Below, piece after piece: positions 1-8,402 of a stretch of 64,000 nt of DNA. The notes beneath the pieces were generated by a model. It had not been told where the DNA came from. It did no database searches and saw only the letters and a list, made by a program, of their open reading frames with translations. Source of the DNA: Parasalinivibrio latis. Lineage in GTDB: Bacteria; Pseudomonadota; Gammaproteobacteria; Enterobacterales; Vibrionaceae. Made by a program: the position numbers and the translations under genes. The stretch lies in the NCBI RefSeq assembly GCF_036825535.1, contig NZ_CP098812.1, positions 2,976,001 through 3,040,000 on the forward strand. The letters run 5' to 3'. Numbering within the stretch: position 1 is the first letter of the stretch; every line of letters starts with the position of its first letter.

Positions 1-45
1 GTTTAAAATTCCTGTATTTTGACCCTGTCTGTCAAAGTGTTTGCT

Positions 46-78
46 GGCACTGAGTGAGATAACTCAGTGCCTTTTTTT
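46..78 (+). terminator. Rho-independent terminator of an upstream gene
   Basis: A 10-bp stem (GGCACTGAGT / ACTCAGTGCC) with a six-base loop is followed by seven T. It would end a plus-strand gene lying before the window and separates it from csdA. Confidence 0.85.
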
Positions 79-190
79 ATCCCTTCTGTTTGCCTTCCGG
101 TCCCCATTACCCTTAGCAGGCTTGCCATCACACTTTTGAACCGCGATCATAGCCAGGTTAATAACCTCTAACTGGCACGAATAACCTCCC

Positions 191-1408
191 ATGTGTAATT
201 CATTTAGCTTCCCTGATACCAGAAAACAATTTCCGGCTCTCTGTCAAAGCGGCAACAGTGGCCTTGTCTATCTTGACAGCGCTGCGACTGCGCAAAAGCC
301 GTCTGTCGTACTGGATGCCATTCAGGGATATTACCGAGGAGGAAGTGCCAATGTTCACCGCGGGAGCCATCAGCTGACAGCGACAGTGACCTCCGGGTTT
401 GAAAGCGCTCGTAAAACAGTGGCCGATTTTATTGGGGCAAGTGCCTCAGAAGTGGTCTGGACCCGTGGAGCCACAGAGAGTCTCAACCTGATCGCCCAGT
501 CCTATGCCCGGACGGTATTGAAACCGGGTGATGAAATCATTGTCAGCGAATTGGAACATCACGCCAATATTGTTCCTTGGCAGTTAGTCGCAGCCCAGAC
601 TGGTGCAAAGGTTATAAAGTGGCCGGCAGACCCTCAGACCTGCACACTGGATCTTGATACTCTGCGCTCCCTGATCACCAGCAACACCCGACTGTTAGCC
701 ATTGCACACATCACCAATGTAACAGGCACGCGCAATCCCATTGAAGATGCCATATCCCTGGCTCATGACGCTGGAGCTGTTGTTGTCATTGATGGCGCAC
801 AGGGAATTGTCCATGAAAGAGTAGACATGAAAGCGCTGGATGCTGATTTCTATGTATTTTCAGGGCATAAACTGTTTGGGCCAACCGGTATAGGTATTCT
901 TTACGGCAAGAAGGCACTTCTTGACGAAATGCCGCCCTGGCACGGCGGGGGCAAAATGGTGGAGCGCGTTTCATTTGAAGGGACCACATTTACCCGCTCT
1001 CCCGGTAAATTCGAAGCAGGCACTCCGAATATTGGTGGCGCCATGGGATTGGCCGCTGCCGTCACATGGTTTTCCCAGCTTGATTTGGCCGGAATCGAAA
1101 ACCACATCCATGCATTGCACCAACGCCTCGTGAAAGGCATCAACAACATAGAGGGTGTGCGTATTATCGGGCTGCAACCGGGCGCGAGTATCGTTTCCTT
1201 GGTGGTCGAAGGTGTACACCACCAGGATCTTGCAATGCTGTTGGATCAACAGCAGATCGCCGTACGCTCAGGAAACCACTGTGCACATCCGCTAATGGAT
1301 GCCCTTGGCATCACTGGCACGCTGCGTGTGTCCTTTGCCATGTATAATTCCCCTGAAGATATTGACCACTTTGTTGAGGCTCTCAACAAAGCCTGCTCCA
1401 TGCTATAA
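191..1408 (+). CDS. csdA: Cysteine desulfurase CsdA
   Basis: 405-residue PLP-dependent class V aminotransferase-fold enzyme that removes sulfur from cysteine (and selenocysteine) to give an enzyme persulfide and alanine. The Schiff-base lysine is K227 in FSGHKLFGPTG. The catalytic cysteine is C364 in RSGNHCAHPL; the short loop around it is the SufS/CsdA (group II) type, not the IscS type. Length matches the family (about 400). csdE follows after 14 bases, the expected partner order, so the two are probably co-transcribed. The ATG at 191 has only a weak ribosome site, but the N-terminus aligns with the family. Confidence 0.95.
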   Translation: MCNSFSFPDTRKQFPALCQSGNSGLVYLDSAATAQKPSVVLDAIQGYYRGGSANVHRGSHQLTATVTSGFESARKTVADFIGASASEVVWTRGATESLNLIAQSYARTVLKPGDEIIVSELEHHANIVPWQLVAAQTGAKVIKWPADPQTCTLDLDTLRSLITSNTRLLAIAHITNVTGTRNPIEDAISLAHDAGAVVVIDGAQGIVHERVDMKALDADFYVFSGHKLFGPTGIGILYGKKALLDEMPPWHGGGKMVERVSFEGTTFTRSPGKFEAGTPNIGGAMGLAAAVTWFSQLDLAGIENHIHALHQRLVKGINNIEGVRIIGLQPGASIVSLVVEGVHHQDLAMLLDQQQIAVRSGNHCAHPLMDALGITGTLRVSFAMYNSPEDIDHFVEALNKACSML

Positions 1409-1422
1409 CAAGGAAACTTGCG

Positions 1423-1860
1423 ATGACCGATTTTCCATCCCACCCATTTGGCGACGTTATCACTGCAGAAACTGTCCAACAGGCTATGTCAGAAGCGAAA
1501 GGCTGGGAAGACAAATACCGATATGTGATCCAGATCGGCAAACAACTGCAACCTATTAATTCTGAGGATAAAATAGATACTCATCTAGTTTCAGGTTGCG
1601 AAAGCAAAGTGTGGCTGATCCACCGGTGGGAAGATGGAAAAATCCAGCTTTGGGCTGACTCTGACGCCCGTATTGTTAAGGGGCTCCTTGCCGTGGTTTT
1701 AGCCGCTTATAACGGCAAAACTGCTGAAGAAATCAACACATTCGACAAAGATGCCTACTTCACTTCTTTGGGATTACTCAATCACCTTACCCCGACACGA
1801 AGCAATGGCATACATGCAGTAATTGATAAAATCATCGAAAATAGCAACTTCACGTCCTAA
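1423..1860 (+). CDS. csdE: Sulfur acceptor protein CsdE
   Basis: 145-residue SufE-family protein that accepts the persulfide sulfur from CsdA. The acceptor cysteine is C59 in VSGCESKVWL, the family signature. It starts 14 bases after csdA with the ribosome site AAGGAAA. In Enterobacteriaceae CsdE also delivers sulfur to TcdA (CsdL); here tcdA lies 4.7 kb away on the other strand because the PHB operon sits between them. Confidence 0.93.
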   Translation: MTDFPSHPFGDVITAETVQQAMSEAKGWEDKYRYVIQIGKQLQPINSEDKIDTHLVSGCESKVWLIHRWEDGKIQLWADSDARIVKGLLAVVLAAYNGKTAEEINTFDKDAYFTSLGLLNHLTPTRSNGIHAVIDKIIENSNFTS

Positions 1861-2197
1861 CTCCCCTCTGCCCTACAAAAGGGCAGATATTCACCCCCCA
1901 AACACATCCGAATTACATTTGATTAACATAAGTTTTTGAAAAATTTGACTCTGCGCAAATTTTAGAATGAATGAAGATTAATCACTTGCCCAGAAAAGCA
2001 GCGTCATGAATCGTAAGGAAAAGTGTCATTGCATATTCAACTAGACACGATAAATTAAAAATTCAAAAGTCGCAGTTTCCCTACCACTGCGCGTCTCTTT
2101 GGAAAAAGATGACTGTAATCTGGTGTTGTACTGTTGTTCCGGATGCAGCTGCAGACATCTTGTAAGTTTGCTTGTTGTTTTACGAACGGAGTCACTC
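1861..2197 (+). promoter_or_regulatory. csdE-phaB intergenic region, likely pha promoter
   Basis: 337 bases without a convincing gene. A small hairpin (CTGCCC at 1868-1873, GGGCAG at 1881-1886) follows csdE but lacks a T-run, so it is a weak terminator at best. The AT-rich stretch at about 1910-2000 is the most likely place for the pha promoter; no -35/-10 pair stands out. An in-frame ATG at 2099 exists but gives a Cys-rich extension not found in PhaB. Confidence 0.4.
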
Positions 2198-2938
2198 ATG
2201 CAGAAACTCGCGCTAATCACCGGTTCCAAGGGTGGAATCGGATCCGCGATCACCGAAAAGCTTGTCCAGGATGGTTTCCGGATCATCGCAACTTATTTCA
2301 CAGGTAATTATGAATGCGCCAAAGAATGGTTCGATGAAAAGGGCTTTTCTGAAGACCAGGTTACACTCTTTGAGCTGGATGTTACCAATGCTGATTCCTG
2401 TCGTGAACGACTGACTAAACTGCTGGAAGATGAAGGCACTGTCGATGTACTGGTTAATAACGCCGGCATCACCCGTGACTGCACCTTCAAGAAAATGACA
2501 GCAGAACAGTGGAATGAAGTTATCAACACCAACCTGAACAGTGTGTTCAACGTTACCCAACCTCTGTTTGCAGCCATGTGCGAGAAAGGCGGTGGCCGCA
2601 TCATCAATATTTCTTCTGTCAATGGCCTGAAAGGCCAGTTTGGCCAGACAAACTACTCTGCCGCAAAAGCCGGGATGATCGGTTTTAGCAAGGCACTGGC
2701 ATTTGAAGGGGCCCGCAGTGGTGTCACCGTCAATGTAGTCGCTCCTGGCTATACCGGCACGCCAATGGTACAGGCAATCCGTCAGGATGTGCTCGACAGC
2801 ATCATTGAGACTGTTCCGATGAAACGACTGGCTACTCCAGAGGAAATTGCTGCAGCCGTTTCATATCTGGCAAGTGATGCCGGCGCCTACATCACAGGTG
2901 AAACCCTGTCGGTGAACGGCGGCCTGTACATGCAATAA
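2198..2938 (+). CDS. phaB: Acetoacetyl-CoA reductase PhaB
   Basis: 246-residue short-chain dehydrogenase that reduces acetoacetyl-CoA to (R)-3-hydroxybutyryl-CoA with NADPH, second step of polyhydroxybutyrate synthesis. The nucleotide motif TGSKGGIG lies at the N-terminus, then NNAGITRD, and the catalytic Ser in NISSVNG with Y153 and K157 in NYSAAKAGM. The ATG at 2198 was chosen because AACGGAG lies seven bases before it and the protein then has normal PhaB length; an upstream in-frame ATG at 2099 adds 33 unlikely residues. First gene of the phaB-phaA-phaP-phaC operon. Confidence 0.94.
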   Translation: MQKLALITGSKGGIGSAITEKLVQDGFRIIATYFTGNYECAKEWFDEKGFSEDQVTLFELDVTNADSCRERLTKLLEDEGTVDVLVNNAGITRDCTFKKMTAEQWNEVINTNLNSVFNVTQPLFAAMCEKGGGRIINISSVNGLKGQFGQTNYSAAKAGMIGFSKALAFEGARSGVTVNVVAPGYTGTPMVQAIRQDVLDSIIETVPMKRLATPEEIAAAVSYLASDAGAYITGETLSVNGGLYMQ

Positions 2939-2966
2939 CCCCCTACTCTCTGACAGGAAAATAAAG

Positions 2967-4172
2967 ATGGAACGCGTATTTATTGTGGCGGCTAAACGCA
3001 CGCCTATCGGCAGCTTTTGCGGTGCCTTGAAATCAGTCCCTGTTGGCGAACTGGCCGCAGTGGCAATCAAGGGAGCATTAGAGAGCGGGAATGTCAGCCC
3101 TGAAGTTGTTGACGAAGTTATTCTGGGCAATGTTGTCGGCGCGGCACAAGGTATGGGCCCAGGCCGTCAGGCTTCCTTATTTGCAGGAATCCCACAAACA
3201 GTTCCTGCCTATAGCCTGAACATGGTCTGTGGAAGCGGAATGAAAGCCGTTATGGATGCGGCAACACATATCAAAGCCGGAGAAGCTGAAGTCATCGTTG
3301 CTGCCGGTGCTGAAAACATGTCTCAAATCCCGTTTGCTGCACCAGCCTCATTGCGACAAGGTCAGAAAATGGGAGATATCTCCCTCAAAGATTTGCTCAT
3401 CAGTGATGGCCTGACCGATGTTTTCAACCAATACCACATGGGTGTTACTGCTGAAAATATCGTAGCCGAGCTCAACATAACCCGTGAAGCTCAGGATGCC
3501 TACGCACTGAGCAGCCAGCAGCGCGCCGTTGCAGCTTTGGAAGCGGGCACATTTTCCGATGAAACCGTTTCGGTCGAAGTTACCGAGCGGCGCCAGACCG
3601 TTTTGTTCGAGCAAGATGAATACCCCAAGGCCGATGCCAGTGCAGAAGGTCTTGCCAAGCTTCGTCCTGCGTTCAACAAGGAAGGCTCAGTCACTGCAGG
3701 CAATGCCTCCGGACTTAACGATGGTGCTTCGGCAATCATCGTTATGTCAGAGTCAGCCGTGAAGAAATACGGCGTCACACCGCTTGCAGAAATCGTCGCT
3801 ACAGCCCAAACCGGCCTGGATCCAAAAGTTATGGGACTGGGGCCAGTCAGTGCAGTTAGCAAGGCATTGGAAAAAGCAGGGCTGGCACTTTCAGATATCG
3901 ATTTGCTTGAGTTGAATGAAGCCTTTGCAGCTCAGGCACTCGGTGTGGTTTACCAACTGGCTGAACAACACGGTCAGTCGGTAGAAGAAATGATGGAAAA
4001 AACCAATGTGAATGGCGGAGCCATTGCTCTGGGTCACCCTCTGGGGGCGTCGGGCAACCGTATTCTGGTCACCCTTATCCACGAACTCAAGCGCCGTGAA
4101 GGGCAATATGGTGTTGCGTCGCTTTGTGTTGGTGGCGGTATGGGCACGGCAGTGATCATCAAGCGCTGCTGA
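2967..4172 (+). CDS. phaA: Acetyl-CoA acetyltransferase PhaA (thiolase)
   Basis: 401-residue biosynthetic thiolase that condenses two acetyl-CoA into acetoacetyl-CoA, first step of PHB synthesis. The acyl-accepting cysteine is C88 in NMVCGSGMKAV, H357 lies in GHPLGASG and the second catalytic cysteine is C387 in SLCVGGGMG. It follows phaB after 28 bases with the ribosome site AGGAAA. The operon position separates it from fatty-acid-degradation thiolases. Confidence 0.94.
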   Translation: MERVFIVAAKRTPIGSFCGALKSVPVGELAAVAIKGALESGNVSPEVVDEVILGNVVGAAQGMGPGRQASLFAGIPQTVPAYSLNMVCGSGMKAVMDAATHIKAGEAEVIVAAGAENMSQIPFAAPASLRQGQKMGDISLKDLLISDGLTDVFNQYHMGVTAENIVAELNITREAQDAYALSSQQRAVAALEAGTFSDETVSVEVTERRQTVLFEQDEYPKADASAEGLAKLRPAFNKEGSVTAGNASGLNDGASAIIVMSESAVKKYGVTPLAEIVATAQTGLDPKVMGLGPVSAVSKALEKAGLALSDIDLLELNEAFAAQALGVVYQLAEQHGQSVEEMMEKTNVNGGAIALGHPLGASGNRILVTLIHELKRREGQYGVASLCVGGGMGTAVIIKRC

Positions 4173-4224
4173 TAAATGTTTACTCCTTTATTGAATTAAC
4201 TCTCTTACTATCAGGAGAAAAGTT

Positions 4225-4572
4225 ATGTACACGGATATGTTCAAGGTGTTTTCAGATCAAGCAGAGAAATCACTCGCTCCTTACAACAAGTTCAACAAGC
4301 TTATGGCTAAGCATGTCGAGCAAATCACTGAACTTCAGTTGAATGCAATGAAAGCATACAGCGAGCTGGGTTTGGCTCAGTTCAAAGCAGCTAGCGAAGT
4401 AAAAGACGTGACTTCTCTGGCGGCATTCAACGGTCAACAAATGGCGACTCTGACCAAGCTGTCCCAGCAACTGATGGACGACAGCAACAAGCTTCAGAAC
4501 ATTGCCAAAGAGTTTAAAGAGGACGTAGACAGCCTCACCTCTGAAAACATTAAGGCCGCTACCCCGGCGTAA
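4225..4572 (+). CDS. phaP: Phasin, PHB granule-associated protein
   Basis: 115-residue, wholly helical, amphipathic protein rich in Ala, Lys, Gln and Leu, with no signal peptide. It has the phasin_2-type start (Met-Tyr-Thr-Asp-Met-Phe, then ...FNKLMAKHVEQITELQLNAM...). Phasins coat the surface of PHB granules and control their size. It sits between phaA and phaC, has a strong AGGAGA ribosome site and is followed at once by a terminator, which fits its usual very high expression compared with the synthase. Confidence 0.9.
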   Translation: MYTDMFKVFSDQAEKSLAPYNKFNKLMAKHVEQITELQLNAMKAYSELGLAQFKAASEVKDVTSLAAFNGQQMATLTKLSQQLMDDSNKLQNIAKEFKEDVDSLTSENIKAATPA

Positions 4573-4583
4573 ACAGGGATAGA

Positions 4584-4614
4584 CGCCGCCTCGCAAAGAG
4601 GCGGCGGTTTTTTT
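4584..4614 (+). terminator. Terminator between phaP and phaC
   Basis: Nine-base-pair GC-rich stem (CGCCGCCTC / GAGGCGGCG) with loop GCAAA, followed by G and then seven T. It sits inside the pha operon; the phaC ribosome site AGGAGGG begins only a few bases after the T-run. Partial read-through would give many phasin and few synthase transcripts. Confidence 0.85.
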
Positions 4615-4629
4615 ACCAGGAGGGTATCC

Positions 4630-6435
4630 ATGTTTACACACCTGTTTGCAGACTATTTCAAGTCGATGCAAGGTTGCCAGCAAGACTGGTGGCAGAGCTG
4701 GGACCGCGGCAATACCTCCGTGGACTCCCCTTTAAACCGTGCTCTGCAAGAAGTTAATCTGGAAGACACCTTACAGTTTTTTGAATCCGCGGCTAATCAG
4801 CCGGGGGTTATGATGAACCTGCAAACCCAGTGGTGGGAAAAGCAGCTTCAAATTTGGCAGCAGCTCGCCTTAGCCAAAGAAAATGATGACGTTGTTGGCG
4901 CCGAACACGGCGACAGACGTTTCAGCGACCCAGCTTGGCAGGAAGAAGCCTGGTTTAACTTCATCAAGCAGTCATACCTGCTTTACAGCAGTACATACCT
5001 TCAGTCCATCAATGCAATTGAAGGACTGGATGTGAAGTCTCGCGAACGTCTGACATTTTTCTCTCGACAGATGCTCAACGCATTGTCCCCAAGCAATTTC
5101 GTGATGACCAATCCTGAGTTGCTGAAGCTGACAATGGAGAAAAATGGCGAAAACTTGCTTAAAGGCATTCAGCAACTTCAGGAAGACGTCGACGCCAGTG
5201 CGGATATTCTCAAAATCCGTATGACCAACAACAATGCCTTCAGAATTGGTGACGATATTGCCACCACTGCCGGTAAGGTTGTGTATAAAAATGAGTTATT
5301 TGAACTGATTCAGTACACACCAAAAACAGAAAAGGTTCTGTCGACACCACTGCTGGTTGTTCCGCCATTTATCAATAAGTATTACATCCTCGATTTGCGC
5401 CAGAAAAACTCGATGGTTAACTGGCTGCTGGAGCAGGGGCACACTGTATTCTTGATGTCCTGGCGTAACCCCGGCCCTGCGCAGAAAGATGTTGAGTTTG
5501 AAGACTATGTCACCAAAGGCGTAGTTGAAGCGGTATCAGTACTTGAAGACATTACCAAGCAGCCGCAAATCAATGCTATAGGCTACTGTATTGGCGGAAC
5601 GGTACTCGCAATGACCTTGGCTTATTACTCTGCCAAGAGAATGAAACAACGCATTAAGTCGGCGACCTTCTTTACTACTTTGCTGGATTTCTCCCAGCCA
5701 GGGGAAGTCGGCGCTTACATAAACGATCCGGTTATCCGAGCCATCGAAACCCAGAATAACGCCAAGGGTTACATGGACGGCCGATCGCTCAGTGTCACCT
5801 TCAGCTTGCTCCGTGAAAACAGCCTGTATTGGAATTACTACATCGACAATTACCTTAAGGGCAACAGTCCTGTCGATTTTGATCTCCTTTACTGGAACAG
5901 TGACAGCACCAACGTTGCTGCTAAAACCCATAACTTCCTCCTGCGCGAGTTGTATCTCAACAATAAGCTGGTGGACAAGCGCGGGGTTAAGGTGGGTGGC
6001 GTTTATGTTGACCTGAGTAAGATACGCGTACCGACTTACTTTATTTCTACCCGTGAAGATCATATCGCCCTGTGGCAAGGCACGTATCGTGGTGCACTTT
6101 GCCTTGGTGGCAACAAGACCTTTGTATTGGGTGAATCCGGCCATATAGCCGGCATTGTTAACCATCCTGACAAAAACAAGTATGGTTTCTGGTTAAACAG
6201 CAACCTTCCTGAAGCTGCCGAGGACTGGTTAAGTGAAGCTGAACGCACTGAAGGCTCCTGGTGGCCTCACTGGCACCAGTGGCTGACTGCATTCAGTAAC
6301 AAGGAAATGGTGGAACCGCTGGCCACAGGGTCTGAAAACTATCCGGCTCTGGCTGATGCTCCGGGGGATTATGTCCGGCAGGTTCTGCCTTTACAACAAG
6401 AAGCGGTGAGTGACGCGGAGATTGAGACGGCCTAA
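4630..6435 (+). CDS. phaC: Class I poly(3-hydroxyalkanoate) synthase PhaC
   Basis: 601-residue synthase that polymerises (R)-3-hydroxybutyryl-CoA into PHB at the granule surface. An N-terminal helical domain precedes an alpha/beta-hydrolase core. The lipase-like box GYCIGG contains catalytic C320; D477 in TREDHIALWQG and H505 in ESGHIAG complete the triad, almost the same spacing as in the class I enzyme of Cupriavidus. Length fits class I (about 590-600), and no phaE or phaR subunit is present. Translation starts after AGGAGGG. A strong terminator follows. Confidence 0.95.
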   Translation: MFTHLFADYFKSMQGCQQDWWQSWDRGNTSVDSPLNRALQEVNLEDTLQFFESAANQPGVMMNLQTQWWEKQLQIWQQLALAKENDDVVGAEHGDRRFSDPAWQEEAWFNFIKQSYLLYSSTYLQSINAIEGLDVKSRERLTFFSRQMLNALSPSNFVMTNPELLKLTMEKNGENLLKGIQQLQEDVDASADILKIRMTNNNAFRIGDDIATTAGKVVYKNELFELIQYTPKTEKVLSTPLLVVPPFINKYYILDLRQKNSMVNWLLEQGHTVFLMSWRNPGPAQKDVEFEDYVTKGVVEAVSVLEDITKQPQINAIGYCIGGTVLAMTLAYYSAKRMKQRIKSATFFTTLLDFSQPGEVGAYINDPVIRAIETQNNAKGYMDGRSLSVTFSLLRENSLYWNYYIDNYLKGNSPVDFDLLYWNSDSTNVAAKTHNFLLRELYLNNKLVDKRGVKVGGVYVDLSKIRVPTYFISTREDHIALWQGTYRGALCLGGNKTFVLGESGHIAGIVNHPDKNKYGFWLNSNLPEAAEDWLSEAERTEGSWWPHWHQWLTAFSNKEMVEPLATGSENYPALADAPGDYVRQVLPLQQEAVSDAEIETA

Positions 6436-6467
6436 CCCCCGGTCTGAAGATTCTTCGCCGTTTTTTG

Positions 6468-6501
6468 GCCACGCGATAGGCATATCGCGTGGCATTTTTT
6501 T
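6468..6501 (+). terminator. Terminator of the pha operon
   Basis: Eleven-base-pair stem (GCCACGCGATA / TATCGCGTGGC) with loop GGCA and a run of seven T on the plus strand. On the minus strand no T-run follows the hairpin, so it serves phaC and not tcdA. Confidence 0.9.
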
Positions 6502-6515
6502 AAACTAAACCTAGA

Positions 6516-7322
6516 TTAACTGCGAGTATGTTTTTCCAACAACTTGCTGATAATGCGTGAAACCGCCACAAAACCAAACGTTGCCGTAACCATTGCTGCC
6601 GCACCAAAACCACTGGCACAATCCATACGTTTTGGTCCCTCTGCAGTTGTTTTTGCTGCACAAACGCTGCCGTCCATTTGAGGATATTTCAATTGCTCAG
6701 TTGAATAAACGCATTCAATGCCGAACTTGCGTGTCTTACTGAAATTGTAAAAACGGCGCAAGTTGTTCCGAAGCTTGGCTGCCAGCGGATCCTGGATGGT
6801 TTTGGTTAGATCAGCCACGTCAATTTGCGTCGGATCTGTTTGTCCGCCTGCACCACCAACGGTAATCACCTTGATTTTATTCCGCTTGCAAAAAGCCAGC
6901 AGCGCAGCTTTGGGCTTGATACTGTCAATCGCATCAAGCACGTAATCAAAACGCTTGTCGATGTACTCTGCGATATTGTCTTCAGTAATAAAGTCATCAA
7001 TGAGGTTGACCTGGCAATCTGGGTTAATCAGTTTTACCCTCTGTGCCATTACTTCAATTTTGCTCTGACCTACAGTCCCTGTCATCGCATGAATCTGCCG
7101 GTTAATGTTGGTAACACAGACATCATCCATGTCAATCAGGGTTAACTCACCAATTCCAGTACGCGCCAGTGCTTCCACCGCCCACGAGCCAACGCCGCCA
7201 ATTCCTATTACACAGATATGTGCTGCGCGAAGGACCTCAACCTCATTCACGCCATACAGGCGCTGGGTGCCACCAAAGCGTTGCTGGTAGCTTTCTGAGG
7301 CCGGGGTTGTAAGCTCTCGCAT
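6516..7322 (-). CDS. tcdA: tRNA threonylcarbamoyladenosine dehydratase TcdA (CsdL)
   Basis: 268-residue E1/ThiF-like protein that uses ATP to cyclise t6A at position 37 of ANN-decoding tRNAs to ct6A. The nucleotide-binding motif GIGGVGSWAVEALARTG starts near residue 37, followed by the acidic ATP-site stretch TLIDMDDVCVTNINRQ. A hydrophobic helix at the C-terminus (ATFGFVAVSRIISKLLE) matches the membrane-associated E. coli protein. It works with CsdA/CsdE, whose genes lie on the opposite strand beyond the PHB operon. ATG start; no obvious terminator of its own. Confidence 0.93.
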   Translation of the reverse strand: MRELTTPASESYQQRFGGTQRLYGVNEVEVLRAAHICVIGIGGVGSWAVEALARTGIGELTLIDMDDVCVTNINRQIHAMTGTVGQSKIEVMAQRVKLINPDCQVNLIDDFITEDNIAEYIDKRFDYVLDAIDSIKPKAALLAFCKRNKIKVITVGGAGGQTDPTQIDVADLTKTIQDPLAAKLRNNLRRFYNFSKTRKFGIECVYSTEQLKYPQMDGSVCAAKTTAEGPKRMDCASGFGAAAMVTATFGFVAVSRIISKLLEKHTRS

Positions 7323-7382
7323 GGGGTTAATCTCGCTTCAAAATGGGTGGAATAGAGGCTGCGGGTTATACTTCCTCGCTGA

Positions 7383-8261
7383 TCAATTGTCCAGTGCTAA
7401 TTGGGCTGCCAGCCACTCCTTGACCCTGACTGCTGCGCGGGAAAAACGCTGGTGCCGACCCCGAATAAGGTAATAGCCATACCCACTGGAAAACTGGATT
7501 TCCAATGGATTAACCACCTCTTCGCGAGCAAGAGCATCACGGGCAAGAAAATCCGGGATTAACGCCATTCCTGCCCCATTTTTTACCGCTTCAAGAGACA
7601 TATAAAAATGCTCAAAACCCGTACCGTAGACGGGACTCGTTTGGGGCACACCGTGCGAATGCCAGAAATTACTCCACAAATGGGGACGGGTAATATGAGG
7701 GATAGCATGAACTGAAAGCATGTCACTCACCTTTTCCACCTCAGCCGGCAGCCTGTCCGGTCGAACCAACAACAACAATTTCTCTTTTTTCAGGCACTCA
7801 CAGTGATCAGGCAGTTCAATATTTCTCAGACAGCGTATATCTACCTCATTACTGTCATTCAGTTCATGCTCCGTACCTGCGACAACTGCAAGCCGGACTC
7901 CTTCAAGAGCCTGATCCTGACCGAGACGTGGAATCAACCAAAGATTCGCCAATGAGGGCGGGAGGTGTATTTTTACCGTTGTGTGCCCTTCCTGACGCTG
8001 AATCAGTTCTGATGTCGCCTGGGACAGAATATCCAGAGCTTCAAAAACCGGCCCAAGATAGCGCATTCCGGCCTCAGTCAATTCAACTCCGCTACCGTGG
8101 CGCTCAAACAGGGATGTACCCAACTGGTTTTCAAGCTGCTGAATCTGTTTACTGATTGCACTCTGGCTGAGACAAAGAGTTTGTGCCGCTTTGGAAAAGC
8201 TTCGGCTCTGTGCCACTTCAACGAATGTTTTCAACGCCTTAATAGAGGGCATCCCACGCAT
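7383..8261 (-). CDS. LysR-family transcriptional regulator (GcvA-like)
   Basis: About 292 residues: N-terminal winged helix-turn-helix (IKALKTFVEVAQSRSFSKAAQ...LSQSAISKQIQQLE) and a LysR substrate-binding domain beginning about residue 95. The reading frame is open further upstream to 8432, but that would overlap the divergent aminotransferase and add residues before the canonical LysR start. ATG at 8261 or at 8252 gives normal length. It faces the aminotransferase-BKACE pair across 141 bases, the usual layout for a LysR protein controlling its neighbour; the ligand is unknown. Confidence 0.88.
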   Translation of the reverse strand: MRGMPSIKALKTFVEVAQSRSFSKAAQTLCLSQSAISKQIQQLENQLGTSLFERHGSGVELTEAGMRYLGPVFEALDILSQATSELIQRQEGHTTVKIHLPPSLANLWLIPRLGQDQALEGVRLAVVAGTEHELNDSNEVDIRCLRNIELPDHCECLKKEKLLLLVRPDRLPAEVEKVSDMLSVHAIPHITRPHLWSNFWHSHGVPQTSPVYGTGFEHFYMSLEAVKNGAGMALIPDFLARDALAREEVVNPLEIQFSSGYGYYLIRGRHQRFSRAAVRVKEWLAAQLALDN

Positions 8262-8402
8262 CAACGCCAAACCTAATCCCTTTTTATCTGCTCTCTGCCC
8301 GATGATATGAATTTTCTTCATACCCCAGTAAAAAATGTCGTTTGTTATTAGTGTATCGCCTGCCCACAATATGAACAATTTTCGCGCTAAGGAAACGGCA
8401 CC
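8262..8402. promoter_or_regulatory. Divergent promoter region, LysR / aminotransferase
   Basis: 141 bases between oppositely directed starts. LysR proteins usually bind a T-N11-A dyad here; ATTAGTGTATCG and nearby AT-rich sequence at about 8340-8360 is the likeliest place, but no clear dyad can be assigned by eye. Confidence 0.35.

Noticed and set aside
2099..2197. N-terminal extension of PhaB from an upstream ATG
   Set aside because: The extension is Cys-rich and unlike any PhaB start; ATG 2198 has a good ribosome site and gives normal length.
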